64,000 bases of DNA, from assembly GCF_012328925.1 (NCBI RefSeq), contig NZ_JAAXLS010000003.1, forward strand, positions 300,871 through 364,870, given 5' to 3'. Shown in pieces: positions 7,829 through 16,064 of the stretch; the first letter of the stretch is position 1; every line of letters begins with the position of its first letter. A program made the position numbers and the translations under genes. The DNA is from Amycolatopsis acididurans. GTDB taxonomy: Bacteria; Actinomycetota; Actinomycetes; Mycobacteriales; Pseudonocardiaceae. The notes under the pieces were generated by a model. That model made no database searches and was not told where the DNA came from. It was given only the letters and a program-made list of their open reading frames with translations.

Positions 7829-8019
7829 CCCAGCCCGTACCGGCCTCGCCGGCCATGGAGCGGCCGGTCGCGCTCATCGACTTGCTGGACCGGGTGCTCG
7901 CCGGCGGCGTCGTCGTCAGCGGCGAGCTGACGCTCTCCATAGCCGACGTCGATCTCGTGCGCATTTCGTTGCGTACCTTGCTGTCCTCGATCAGCGCTTT
8001 GCAGCCGCGCGATGACTGA
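7825..8019 (+). CDS. gvpS: gas vesicle protein GvpS (short GvpA-like)
   Basis: A 64-residue GvpA-like protein, called GvpS in Streptomyces clusters and related to GvpM/J. The diagnostic stretch is ALIDLLDRVLAGGVVVSGEL followed by IADVDLVRISLRTLLSS. It starts on the stop of gvpL (ATGA overlap at 7825) and ends eight bases inside gvpK. Together with gvpA and gvpJ it makes three shell-type paralogues in this operon. Confidence 0.88.
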   Translation: MTQPVPASPAMERPVALIDLLDRVLAGGVVVSGELTLSIADVDLVRISLRTLLSSISALQPRDD

Positions 8020-8287
8020 CCGCATCAACGCCGACCCGGAAACCGCCGAACGCAGCCTGGTCAGCCTCGTGCTCACGGTGGTGGAACTGTTGCGGCAGCT
8101 CATGGAACGGCAGGCACTGCGCAGAGTGGACCACGGCGACCTCACCGACGAGCAGATCGAAGCCGTCGGCCAGACCCTGATGCGGCTCGAGGAGCGCATG
8201 GCCGAACTGTGTGAGCATTTCGACGTGCAGCCGGAAGATCTCAATCTGGACCTCGGTCCACTCGGCTCACTCCTTCCCCGCGACTGA
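8012..8287 (+). CDS. gvpK: gas vesicle protein GvpK
   Basis: Last gene of the cluster, 91 residues. The segment TAERSLVSLVLTVVELLRQL, then MERQALRRVDHGDLTDEQIE and the end LNLDLGPLGSLLP are typical GvpK. It overlaps gvpS by eight bases and is followed by a strong hairpin, so it closes the transcription unit. GvpK is essential in the systems where it was tested, but its biochemical activity is not defined. Confidence 0.92.
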   Translation: MTDRINADPETAERSLVSLVLTVVELLRQLMERQALRRVDHGDLTDEQIEAVGQTLMRLEERMAELCEHFDVQPEDLNLDLGPLGSLLPRD

Positions 8288-8360
8288 CGGTTGGGAAAGC
8301 CCGGGGTCTCGCATATGGCTGAGGGCGCAAGCTGATGCGCTGACCCCTGCCCGGCACAGT

Positions 8361-8384
8361 CCGGCCCAGACCGTGCTGGGCCGG
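8361..8384 (+). terminator. hairpin terminator after gvpK
   Basis: A perfect nine-base stem CCGGCCCAG / CTGGGCCGG with a six-base loop ACCGTG lies 73 bases after the gvpK stop. There is no U-tract, but GC-rich hairpins without one are common terminators in actinobacteria. It separates the gvp operon from the next gene. Confidence 0.6.
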
Positions 8385-8434
8385 GCTGGGCCTTCTCAGC
8401 ACCGGCACACGAGATCGGCCGGAACAGCCGTCGA

Positions 8435-8441
8435 TTATCTT
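8435..8441 (+). promoter_or_regulatory. -10 element of a probable leaderless promoter
   Basis: TTATCTT lies seven to nine bases before the ATG at 8449, and no ribosome site is present. That spacing puts the transcription start on or next to the start codon, as in leaderless actinobacterial mRNAs. Confidence 0.4.
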
Positions 8442-8448
8442 GACTGTC

Positions 8449-9051
8449 ATGTCGAGAGTCATCGGGGCCTTCGCCCTGTCGGGTGCCGCCTTGCTGTTCG
8501 CCGGTTGTTCCAGCACCGGCAACGCCGCCGAGCCGCACACCGGTCCGAGTCCGACGGCCGCGACCTTGCCGCCGCCGTCCACACCGGTCGCCACCACCCT
8601 GGACAAACCGGCGCCCGTCGCGAAGCTGGCCGCCGCGTGCCCGCTGCTGACCATCGACGCGCTCAAGCAGCTTCTGGGCGGCACGAACAACACCCAGGTC
8701 ACCGCGACCGAAGTCCCGCGGAAGACGACCGACGTCGCCAGCACCTTCGCCTGCCATTACGGTAATGCGGCCAAGACCGCGTTCGCGTTGAACGTCGCCG
8801 AATACACCGTGAAGAGCTTCACCCCCGCCGACGCGATCAACGCGATCGCACAGGGCGCCAAGGTCCCGACCAGCACGGTGCCGGGACTGGGCGAGGCATC
8901 GGTGTTCTACCAGCTGCCCGACGGCTACGCGGTGATCGCCGCGGCCAAGCGCTCACACGGCCTGACCCGCAACGTGATCTTCAGCGCGCCCGCGATCGTG
9001 CCGAAGGACAAACTCGCCCAAGTGGACGGCTGGGTACTCGACCAGATCTGA
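8449..9051 (+). CDS. secreted lipoprotein, DUF3558-like
   Basis: A 200-residue exported lipoprotein of unknown function. The signal sequence MSRVIGAFALSGAALLFAGC ends in a lipobox (FAGC). A Ser/Thr/Pro-rich linker (SPTAATLPPPSTPVATT) leads to a globular domain with two cysteines (AACPLLTIDALKQLLGG and FACHYGN) that may form a disulphide. The pattern resembles DUF3558-type lipoproteins common in actinomycetes. ATG 8449 is preferred over the TTG at 8440 since it gives a normal signal peptide. It is a single-gene unit between two hairpins. Confidence 0.75.
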   Translation: MSRVIGAFALSGAALLFAGCSSTGNAAEPHTGPSPTAATLPPPSTPVATTLDKPAPVAKLAAACPLLTIDALKQLLGGTNNTQVTATEVPRKTTDVASTFACHYGNAAKTAFALNVAEYTVKSFTPADAINAIAQGAKVPTSTVPGLGEASVFYQLPDGYAVIAAAKRSHGLTRNVIFSAPAIVPKDKLAQVDGWVLDQI

Positions 9052-9065
9052 CGAACCGTCCACAA

Positions 9066-9092
9066 GGGACGGCTTTCGTACGAGGCCGTCCC
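9066..9092. terminator. bidirectional hairpin between convergent genes
   Basis: GGGACGGC (9066-9073) pairs perfectly with GCCGTCCC (9085-9092) around an 11-base loop. It sits between the lipoprotein stop (9051) and the stop of the convergent minus-strand gene at 9126, so it can serve both. Confidence 0.6.
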
Positions 9093-9125
9093 TGCCGGAG
9101 GGTCGGGTCGCGGCCCGCCGGGAAG

Positions 9126-9584
9126 TCACCGGTAGGTCGTGAGCGCCACCCGGTCGAACCCCAGCACGTCCTCGGTGCCGCACCGGTTGGTGACCGCCGC
9201 GATGACCGGCACGACCGTGACCGTGACCTGGGCGATGCCCGCGTCGCGCAGCCGCGCGATCGCCTCGGTGGCGATGACCGTCTTCTTCGCCGCCGTCAGA
9301 TGATGCGGCGGACGCGGGTCGTAGGTGCGCCGCGGCGTGATCAGGCAATGCCCCTCGTCGCCGAAACACCCGCCGTGCCCGAAAATGTGGAACGACCCGG
9401 CGTACCCGTTCTCACTCGTCTCCGGGGTGTCCTCCCCCGCCGCCGGATTGTTGAGAAACACCCGCCCCTCGTAGGACGCGCCGGAATGGTCGATGCCGTG
9501 GAACTCGATGTCCGCTCGGGAGAAGGAGGGATCGAGCTCACTCAGTGACAGCGGAGCCGAGGTGAAGATCGCGGACACAGTCAT
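9126..9584 (-). CDS. tyrosinase-associated protein, C-terminal-domain type
   Basis: A 152-residue protein coupled to the tyrosinase gene (ATGA overlap at 9584). Its sequence (HSGASYEGRVFLNNPAAG, GYAGSFHIFGHGGCFGDEGH, then a C-terminal strand-rich region) resembles the beta-sandwich C-terminal domain found fused to some tyrosinases and polyphenol oxidases. In those enzymes this domain covers the copper site or aids copper delivery. The conserved HGGC and CLI cysteines and several histidines are visible. A role as caddie or cap for the upstream enzyme is inference from the domain type and coupling. Confidence 0.65.
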   Translation of the reverse strand: MTVSAIFTSAPLSLSELDPSFSRADIEFHGIDHSGASYEGRVFLNNPAAGEDTPETSENGYAGSFHIFGHGGCFGDEGHCLITPRRTYDPRPPHHLTAAKKTVIATEAIARLRDAGIAQVTVTVVPVIAAVTNRCGTEDVLGFDRVALTTYR

Positions 9585-10390
9585 CACGCACCACCGTTCG
9601 CCGACGCCGGACCGGGCGCGCTGACGCTCGCGACGGCGTATTCGTACCCGAGTTCGTGGACGTCCAGTACCTGCTGCACCGTCTTGCCGAAGGGTTCCAG
9701 CGTCATGCTCAGGTAGCGGGGCGGGATGTTGGTGACACCGTGCCGCAGCTGCCACAAGTACCAGATCCGGTCGATCATGCAGTGGTGCGCCCAGAAAACC
9801 GGGTCGAACGCCGACGTCGGGATCACCCCCATGTCGCCGCCGACCCAGCCGTGCACGCCGTCGTGAATGTCCTGCAGCTGGCTGGAGAAATCCTCGTACT
9901 GGGTCAGGCCCAGCACCTGCTCGACCTTGCCTGCCGACGGCAGCCGCCGCGGCGGCCCCGGATCGCGGCTGGTCTGCCGCGCCGGGTTGTCGGGCATGTC
10001 CGGCATCGGCCCGCTGAACAACGGATTCGGCCCGCCGTCGACCTGTTCCTGGGTGTAGGCCGCGGGCAGGCCCTGCTGGTGGGACAGCTCGGAAGTCCAG
10101 TCCCACCAGGGCGGGATCGCACCGTCGTGCTGGTCCCTGGCCACGTGTTCCCAATAGGACAGATAGGCACGGTGCCACGGCAGGAACAGATCGTAGGTGA
10201 ACTGGGTGGGCCCCGGGCCTTCCTGCGCGTGATGCCAGCAGTAGTAGCTGGGAAACCCGTGCCGGTCCGCCCAGAAGATCCAGCTGCGGTTGTCCGTCCC
10301 GCTCAGCGCCTGCATCTTGCCGTAGGCGTCGCGCAGGGCCGCGATATCGGCGTGCTCCACATCCGGTCGCACCACGATCTGATCCGCCAT
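9584..10390 (-). CDS. tyrosinase (type-3 copper monooxygenase)
   Basis: Binuclear copper enzyme that oxidises phenols to o-quinones. In 268 residues the CuA region shows SYYCWHH and LFLPWHRAYL, and the CuB region shows IHDGVHGWVGG and FDPVFWAHHCMIDRIW, giving the six histidines expected. No signal peptide is present, in contrast to Streptomyces MelC2, which is exported by its MelC1 partner. The start ATG 10390 follows GGGAGG at good spacing. The gene downstream encodes a matching C-terminal-type domain as a separate protein. Substrate is unknown; candidates are a melanin precursor or a secondary-metabolite phenol. Confidence 0.9.
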   Translation of the reverse strand: MADQIVVRPDVEHADIAALRDAYGKMQALSGTDNRSWIFWADRHGFPSYYCWHHAQEGPGPTQFTYDLFLPWHRAYLSYWEHVARDQHDGAIPPWWDWTSELSHQQGLPAAYTQEQVDGGPNPLFSGPMPDMPDNPARQTSRDPGPPRRLPSAGKVEQVLGLTQYEDFSSQLQDIHDGVHGWVGGDMGVIPTSAFDPVFWAHHCMIDRIWYLWQLRHGVTNIPPRYLSMTLEPFGKTVQQVLDVHELGYEYAVASVSAPGPASANGGA

Positions 10391-10502
10391 CACGCCTCCC
10401 GGCAGCGTTCGGGGCATCGTCGCCGCACCGGAAGTCGACGCAGGCCGGATCTCGTTACCGGCGCGGCGAAAATGCCGACAACCGGGTGAAGATCGCCGTC
10501 GC

Positions 10503-10880
10503 TCAGATGAGCTTGCAGGGGATGTCGGTGTTCTCGTCGAGGTGGTGGGACGCGCAGACGCGGTGATAGCCGTCGGCGATGAGGAGGTCCTCGCCCGTTT
10601 CGAGGCCGGGATGGCCGTGTCCGCGGACGAGCAGCACCGGCGACAGCGCCTTGCCGTCGCCGACCTTGCGCAGATCCTTGGCGACGTGCACGTTGTCCGG
10701 ACCGAGCAGCTCCAGACGACTCGCACGCAGGATGTCCTTGGCCTTGCGGTGGGTCAGCGCGGCCTGTTTCAGCTCGTCGACGAGGCGGGCGGCGGTCGTC
10801 TCGCCGGTGATCAGGGTGAGGTAGTCGTAGGCGGCCGGGTAGTCGTGCTGGTCCGGCTCGTCCTTCCAGTGCTCCTTCAT
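10503..10880 (-). CDS. ParB/sulfiredoxin-fold protein
   Basis: A 125-residue protein with the ParB N-terminal-like pattern: LSPVLLVRGHGHPGLETGED, then IADGYHRVCASHHLDENTD. The GYHR-type motif corresponds to the ENxHR/GHHR phosphate-binding segment of that fold. It is solitary, without ParA, so chromosome partition is unlikely. ATG 10880 follows GGAGG by five bases. It lies between the tyrosinase operon and an antiporter gene on the same strand; no functional link is evident. A nucleotide-binding regulatory role is possible but unproven. Confidence 0.65.
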   Translation of the reverse strand: MKEHWKDEPDQHDYPAAYDYLTLITGETTAARLVDELKQAALTHRKAKDILRASRLELLGPDNVHVAKDLRKVGDGKALSPVLLVRGHGHPGLETGEDLLIADGYHRVCASHHLDENTDIPCKLI

Positions 10881-10899
10881 CGCGCCTCCGCGGTCTCGT

Positions 10900-12045
10900 T
10901 CACGTGCTACTCCGGTCCTCGGGCTCCGGTCTCCTCGTCGCCGCGGCGGCCAGCGCGGTCACCCCGATGCTGATCAGCGCGGCGGCCAGAATGGCGCCGC
11001 CCTCCCCCGGTGCCAGCAGATGCTCGCCGCTGCCGATGGTGACCGCCGCGACGGGCACGCCGAGCTGCGCGCCCGCGAGCACGGCCAGCGGCACCGGCTG
11101 GCCGAGCACGCGGGTGGCGGCGTGCACGGCGACCGTGCCCGCGGCCAGCAGCCCCGCCAGCGCGATCATGACCGGGTGCTCGCCCACCGCGCGCAGGTCC
11201 AGCGAGGCACCCAGCCACACGTAGAACACCGGGCCCAGGAACCCGTCGGTCACCGCGAACAGCTGGCGGGCCAGCCTGCGGGGCTCGCCGACGGCGGCCA
11301 GCGCGAGCCCGGCGACGAAACCCGCGAGCATCACCGACACCCCGACCAGCTGGGCCAGTCCGGCGATGGCGAACAGCACGATCAGCGCGATCCGCAGCTC
11401 GAGGCCGAAATGCCGGGTTTTGCTCAGGTCGTGCGCCCGGTCGACGAGTCCTCGTGCATGCAGTTCGCGCAGCACGAAGAACCACGCCCCGCCGGCCGCG
11501 ATGACGGCGAGCGCCCCCAGCGCCGCGCGCCCGGCGCGCGCGGGGTCCTCGGCCAGCGGCAGGGCGACGATCGACACCGTGTCGGCGATGGCCACCTGCA
11601 CGATCAGCGCGATCGCGGGCGGGGTGTCCAGGTGCTTCTCGTCGAGCACCGGCATGACCAGGGCCGCCGAACTGGATGCGAGCAGCACCACGTACAGCAG
11701 GCCGTGCCCGGTGCCCACCAGCGCGGCGACCCCGAGCCCCACCGGCACGGCAAGCACGCCGACCACGACGGCGAGCAGCGCCCCGCGCCCGGCCGCCACC
11801 CGCAATGCCGCGTGGCGCAACGGAACGTGGCTGCCGGCGACCAGCATCACCAGGGCGAACCCGGCGGTGGCCACAAAGGACAGAACCGGATTGTCCGAAT
11901 GCACCCAGCCGAACCCGGTCCGCCCGACGAGCACGCCGAGCAGAATCTCGCCGACGACGATCGGCACGCGCAGCCGCCGCGGCGCGGCCAGCAGCGGGCC
12001 GGCGAGACCGGCCAGCAACGCCACCGCCAACGCGAACAGGTCCAT
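10900..12045 (-). CDS. cation:proton antiporter, CPA2/Kef family
   Basis: A 381-residue inner-membrane transporter with about 11-12 hydrophobic segments. It starts MDLFALAVALLAGLAGPLLA and has LRVPIVVGEILLGVLVGRTG, the typical opening of CPA2 Na+/K+:H+ exchangers. Further family segments are SSSAALVMPVL and AFVAGLALA. It lacks the C-terminal RCK/TrkA domain of Kef channels, so it is a membrane-only member. The start follows GGAGGGGG. It lies 84 bases downstream of the MmgE/PrpD gene and could be read through from that operon. Ion specificity cannot be told from sequence. Confidence 0.85.
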   Translation of the reverse strand: MDLFALAVALLAGLAGPLLAAPRRLRVPIVVGEILLGVLVGRTGFGWVHSDNPVLSFVATAGFALVMLVAGSHVPLRHAALRVAAGRGALLAVVVGVLAVPVGLGVAALVGTGHGLLYVVLLASSSAALVMPVLDEKHLDTPPAIALIVQVAIADTVSIVALPLAEDPARAGRAALGALAVIAAGGAWFFVLRELHARGLVDRAHDLSKTRHFGLELRIALIVLFAIAGLAQLVGVSVMLAGFVAGLALAAVGEPRRLARQLFAVTDGFLGPVFYVWLGASLDLRAVGEHPVMIALAGLLAAGTVAVHAATRVLGQPVPLAVLAGAQLGVPVAAVTIGSGEHLLAPGEGGAILAAALISIGVTALAAAATRRPEPEDRSST

Positions 12046-12129
12046 CGGCGCGCCCCCTCCACGGGATCAACCCGTATTGTGACCGCGCCCCGCCGGAACC
12101 GCCAAGGCGCGAGGGCCGGCGGCGTCCGC

Positions 12130-13488
12130 TCATCGCGCGGGGTCGCCGCGCAGCGACGAGATCAACGGCACCATGGGTGTCCGCGGCGAGAGGTTCGCCA
12201 CCCGCTCGGCGATCGTGCGGGCGTGGCCCGGGCCGTAGACCGGTTCGGCGAGGGCGAGGAACTTCCCGCGCAGCGCATCGTCGCCGACCCAGTTGCCCGG
12301 TTCGCCCAGCGGCACCTCGACGGTTTCGGTCCAGCGGCGGCCTCCGGCCTCGATCGTGACGCGCGAACCGTTCGTGGTCAGGCCGTCCTCCTTGGTGGTG
12401 ATCCGGGCCAGCATCGCCGCCACGTCGGGATCGCCGATGCGGTCGTAGCTCGTCCAGTCCACTCGCCCGTCGAGCCACGCGAGCGCGACCTGGAAGTACA
12501 CGCTGAACTGGGCGTCCACCGAGCTCCGCGGTTCGAGTTTCGCCGGGACCGGCTCGCCGACGATCTTCATCGCCGTGGCGGGCAGGGCCACTTCGAGCCG
12601 CGCCCGCGCCCGGTCGGCGGCGGGCACCGCGGCCCGCAGCGCGAGCGTCGCGTCGATCGCCCCGTGAGTGAAGCGGCACGACGGATACGGCTTGATGGCG
12701 GTTTCGAGCAGCAGCCAGCTCTCGCCCAGCCCATCGGCGAGCGCGCCGGGACGGGGATCGTCGCTGTATCCGGTCAGCAGCCCGTACCGGCCTTCCAGCG
12801 CGGCCGCCGCCCCGCTCACGCCCGATTCGGCTAATGCCGCGCAGACCAGCGCGTCATGCGCGGCGAAACCAGGGTGCAGCCGCTTGTTCCACGAACCGTT
12901 CGCCAGGTACTGCATGGTCCCGGACGCTTTGCTCAGTGCCAGCCCGAACGCGTCCTCCATCGTGCCCGCGTCGAAACGACGGAGCCTGCCGACGGCCGCG
13001 ACGGCCCCGAAGATCCCGGACGTGGCGGTGAGGTGGAACCCGCGGTCGTAGCTGGTCGGTCCGACCGCGGCCCCCACCCGGCAGCTCACCTCGTATCCGG
13101 CGGCGAGCGCCTCGAGAAAGGCACGGCCGTCCGCGCCGGTTCGCTCGGCCTCGGCGAGCGCCGCCGCGATGACCGGGGCACCCGGATGCCCGAACTGGAG
13201 ATGGTTGGTGTCGTCGAAATCCAGGGAATGCGCGTAGCAGCCATTCAGCAGCGCCGCGTACGGCCAGCTGTAGGTACGCGCCTCCCCGATCGCCGTGCCC
13301 TGCCCACCCGCGGCGTCGAGCCCCGTGACCGCCGCACGGACCGCCGGTGTGCTTTCCGCGCGCAGTGAAGCGAACGCCGAGATTCCGATGTAGTCGAGGA
13401 ACAGGTCCCGCAGCCGATTCCCTGCTTCGCCGGGCAGTTCCTCGAGGGTCAGGTTCGCGGCGAACTTCGCCAGTACGGCGGTGGTCAC
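12130..13488 (-). CDS. MmgE/PrpD family protein (2-methylcitrate dehydratase-like)
   Basis: A 452-residue member of the MmgE/PrpD family, which includes 2-methylcitrate dehydratase and cis-aconitate decarboxylase. Typical blocks: GCYAHSLDFDDTNHLQFGHP near residue 85, ATSGIFGAVAAVGRL, and IKPYPSCRFTHGAIDATLAL. GTG 13488 is the start, preceded by AGGAGG. It is the last gene of the seven-gene minus-strand operon that also encodes an aconitase-type dehydratase, a PrpF-type isomerase and a lyase. By context it handles a branched di- or tricarboxylate, either dehydrating or decarboxylating it; which one cannot be decided here. Confidence 0.88.
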   Translation of the reverse strand: MTTAVLAKFAANLTLEELPGEAGNRLRDLFLDYIGISAFASLRAESTPAVRAAVTGLDAAGGQGTAIGEARTYSWPYAALLNGCYAHSLDFDDTNHLQFGHPGAPVIAAALAEAERTGADGRAFLEALAAGYEVSCRVGAAVGPTSYDRGFHLTATSGIFGAVAAVGRLRRFDAGTMEDAFGLALSKASGTMQYLANGSWNKRLHPGFAAHDALVCAALAESGVSGAAAALEGRYGLLTGYSDDPRPGALADGLGESWLLLETAIKPYPSCRFTHGAIDATLALRAAVPAADRARARLEVALPATAMKIVGEPVPAKLEPRSSVDAQFSVYFQVALAWLDGRVDWTSYDRIGDPDVAAMLARITTKEDGLTTNGSRVTIEAGGRRWTETVEVPLGEPGNWVGDDALRGKFLALAEPVYGPGHARTIAERVANLSPRTPMVPLISSLRGDPAR

Positions 13489-13496
13489 GGATCCTC

Positions 13497-14858
13497 CTAG
13501 ATCGTGTCGAGTTGCCGGGAGTTGGTGCGCGGGCCGAAGACGGCGACGGACACGCTCATCACCAGGATGAGCGCAGCGCACACGGTGAACAGGGGCCCGG
13601 CGCCGACGGCATAGAGCACCGGCAAGGTGACGAACGGGAACACCGCGGAAACCAGGCGGGACAGGGAATACGTACGCCCCGCCGCGGTGGTGCGCGCCGC
13701 GGTCGGGAACAGCTCCGGTGTGTAGGAGTGGCTGACGTTGCCCATCACCACGTTGGACACGTTCAAGGCCAGGCCCGCGACCATGATCAGCCATCCCGTG
13801 CTCGCCAGCCCGAACACCGCCCCGCTCACCGCGACCAGCACCGACGAGACCACGAGCACGGATTTGCGCTGGAAGCGTTCGATGATCCAGACGGTCAGCG
13901 CCGCGCCGAAAGGGTACCCGCATGCGCCCACGGCCGTGAAGGCGAGAGAATGCACTACGCTGAATCCCTTGTGGACCAGCACGAGCGGGGCGATGCTGGA
14001 GAATCCGAGCACGCCGATCGTCTGGCAGGCCCAGATCACACAGGCCAGCACCGTCCGGCCGAGCAGGGGCCGCCGAAGCAGCCGTGGGCGGCTCGCCTCG
14101 CCTGTGGGCACCATCTTGTGTTCCACAATGGACGGGAGATCTCCCGGAACGGTCGCTTCGATGTTCGCCACCGCGGCGAGCGCCTCGGCACGGCTGCCGC
14201 GGGCGGCCAGCCAGCGCGGCGACTCGGTGATCCGGCGACGGGTGAACCACACCACCAGCGCTCCCAGCGCACTGAACAGCAGCAGCCAGCGCCAGCTCTG
14301 CATTCCGAGCAGCGTGTGTGGCAGGAACGCGGCCAGCAGCGCCGAAGTGGGCAACGCGAGCCAGCCGATGAAGTAGGCCACACCGAGCAGCCGCCCCCGG
14401 CGGCGCGCGGGCACCAGTTCGGACAGGTAGGTGTCCACCAGTACCAGCTCGGCGCCCAGTCCGATGCCCACCAGGACCCGCAGCGCGACGAACACCGCGA
14501 GCCCCGGCGCGAAGATGCACAGCACCGACAGTCCGGAATAGGCGAGCAGGTTGACCTGGAACATCTTCCGCCGGCCGAACCGGTCCGACAGTGGCGCGAG
14601 GAACAGGGCGCCCAGCAGCTCACCGGCGAAGGCCGAGCCGATCACCAGCGCCTTGGCGAGGGTCGCGGTCACCCAGACCGCGGGTACCAGGGTGACCAGC
14701 AGACTGCCGAGCCCGACTTCGAAGAAGTTGAAGTACGTGCCGATCCCCATCAGCGCGACCACCCGGCGGTGCCAAGGCCCCACCGGCAGGCGATCCAGCC
14801 TGGCGGCCACTTCGGAAATCGTGCGCGCGGAATCGTCCAGCATCGGCGACGTTGCCAT
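13497..14858 (-). CDS. MFS transporter, metabolite:proton symporter type
   Basis: A 453-residue 12-helix major facilitator protein. Family marks are LSDRFGRRKMF in the loop between helices 2 and 3, VGIGLGAELVLVDTYLSELVP and the second-half equivalent ERFQRKSV. The long cytoplasmic N-terminus and central loop fit the metabolite:H+ symporter branch used for carboxylates. The start ATG 14858 has GGGAGAG before it. Being inside the operon, it probably imports the substrate of the lyase/dehydratase pathway. Export is a less likely alternative. Confidence 0.88.
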   Translation of the reverse strand: MATSPMLDDSARTISEVAARLDRLPVGPWHRRVVALMGIGTYFNFFEVGLGSLLVTLVPAVWVTATLAKALVIGSAFAGELLGALFLAPLSDRFGRRKMFQVNLLAYSGLSVLCIFAPGLAVFVALRVLVGIGLGAELVLVDTYLSELVPARRRGRLLGVAYFIGWLALPTSALLAAFLPHTLLGMQSWRWLLLFSALGALVVWFTRRRITESPRWLAARGSRAEALAAVANIEATVPGDLPSIVEHKMVPTGEASRPRLLRRPLLGRTVLACVIWACQTIGVLGFSSIAPLVLVHKGFSVVHSLAFTAVGACGYPFGAALTVWIIERFQRKSVLVVSSVLVAVSGAVFGLASTGWLIMVAGLALNVSNVVMGNVSHSYTPELFPTAARTTAAGRTYSLSRLVSAVFPFVTLPVLYAVGAGPLFTVCAALILVMSVSVAVFGPRTNSRQLDTI

Positions 14859-14898
14859 GCTCTCTCCCGTTTTTCGTTTGGTGTTAAGGAGAATTTCG

Positions 14899-16062
14899 CT
14901 AGAATCCAGCCAGCGTGTCGTGCGGGTAGTACGCGGTCGCGTCCATCAGGCGGCGGGCGGTGCGGCTGAACCCGAGCAGTTCGAACTGGACAAACGGCGG
15001 CTCGCTCGCCGGGACGGCACGCACCCGGGCGGGCGTGACGCCGGAGGGATGCCCGATCAGGAGGGTGTCCTCCTGGCGGTTGCGCGCGATCGAGGCCACG
15101 ACGGAACCGGGGACGCGCGATGCCGCGGCGAGCCCGATCGATCCTGTCCCGGCGATACTCTCGTGGAGACGGTTGAGAAACAGCAGCCGGACCCGGAGGT
15201 CCATGTCCGTCTCGGCCACCTGCGCGCCGTTGAGCGTGTGGTAGCCCTCGGGCGGCGCGACGAGCCCGGCCAGCGGTACGCCGGGCGAGTCCTGGTCCAC
15301 CTCGCGCCAATCGGTGCACAGCCCGGCCAGCACCGCGGCCTTGCCCCGGATCTCGCGGACGGTCGCGATCAGTTCCGTGTCACCGTTGATCTCCTCGCTC
15401 AGCTCGCTGCCGGTCCGGGACAGCTCGGCGGCGCGCACCCAGACGGTCGGGTTCCCGGCGTCGCAGACGGTGACCTCCGCACTCCTGCCGTCCTCCAACG
15501 TAATCGTGTCAACCGAATTTCCCGTCGGCAGCAGCTTCCCGGTTCTCGCGCCGATCGTGTCGCTCCAGTCGAGTACGATCTCCGCCCCGGATCCCGGCAC
15601 ACCCGGCAACACGAAATCACCGTCCACAATGGCCTTGCCGTCCGCCACCGGGACATCGGCCACGAGCAGCTTGCCGGTGTTGGTGTTGTGGATCCGCACG
15701 CGGGTGGTGCCCTCGACGGCGGGCACGAGTCCTTCATCGATCGCGAACGGACCGACACCGGAGGAGATGTTGCCGCAGTTGCCGGTGTACCCCACCCCGT
15801 CGCGGTCGACCTCGACCTGGGCGAACGTGTAGTCCACATCGGCGTCCGCACGGGCCGACGGGGCCACGATCGCGACCTTCGACGTGATCGGGCGCGAGCC
15901 GCCGAGCCCGTCGATCTGCAGCACGTCGGGTGTGCCCATGAGCCGCTTGATCAGCGCGTCGCGCTTCCGCCCGGGCACGGGCAGGTCCCGCTCGTGAAAG
16001 TAAAGGCCCTTGCTCGTGCCGCCGCGCATCAGGACACAGCGGATCGTTTCCTGTGCCGACAC
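14899..16062 (-). CDS. PrpF family isomerase (methylaconitate/methylitaconate isomerase-like)
   Basis: A 387-residue cofactor-free isomerase of the PrpF family, two diaminopimelate-epimerase-like folds. Motifs: CVLMRGGTSKGLYFHERDLP at the start, IDGLGGSRPITSKVAIV, YTGNCGNISSGVGPFAIDEG with the catalytic-type Cys in GNCGN, and GNPTVWVRAAEL. Known members shift double bonds in 2-methylaconitate (PrpF) or convert (R)-3-methylitaconate to dimethylmaleate (Mii of Eubacterium barkeri). GTG 16062 is preceded by AAAGGAG. It lies between the transporter and the two-subunit dehydratase, suggesting it feeds or drains that enzyme. Confidence 0.9.
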   Translation of the reverse strand: MSAQETIRCVLMRGGTSKGLYFHERDLPVPGRKRDALIKRLMGTPDVLQIDGLGGSRPITSKVAIVAPSARADADVDYTFAQVEVDRDGVGYTGNCGNISSGVGPFAIDEGLVPAVEGTTRVRIHNTNTGKLLVADVPVADGKAIVDGDFVLPGVPGSGAEIVLDWSDTIGARTGKLLPTGNSVDTITLEDGRSAEVTVCDAGNPTVWVRAAELSRTGSELSEEINGDTELIATVREIRGKAAVLAGLCTDWREVDQDSPGVPLAGLVAPPEGYHTLNGAQVAETDMDLRVRLLFLNRLHESIAGTGSIGLAAASRVPGSVVASIARNRQEDTLLIGHPSGVTPARVRAVPASEPPFVQFELLGFSRTARRLMDATAYYPHDTLAGF

Positions 16063-16064
16063 GG

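Noticed and set aside
11020..12834. 604-codon open frame on the plus strand
   Set aside because: Antisense to the antiporter and MmgE/PrpD genes; no domain seen.
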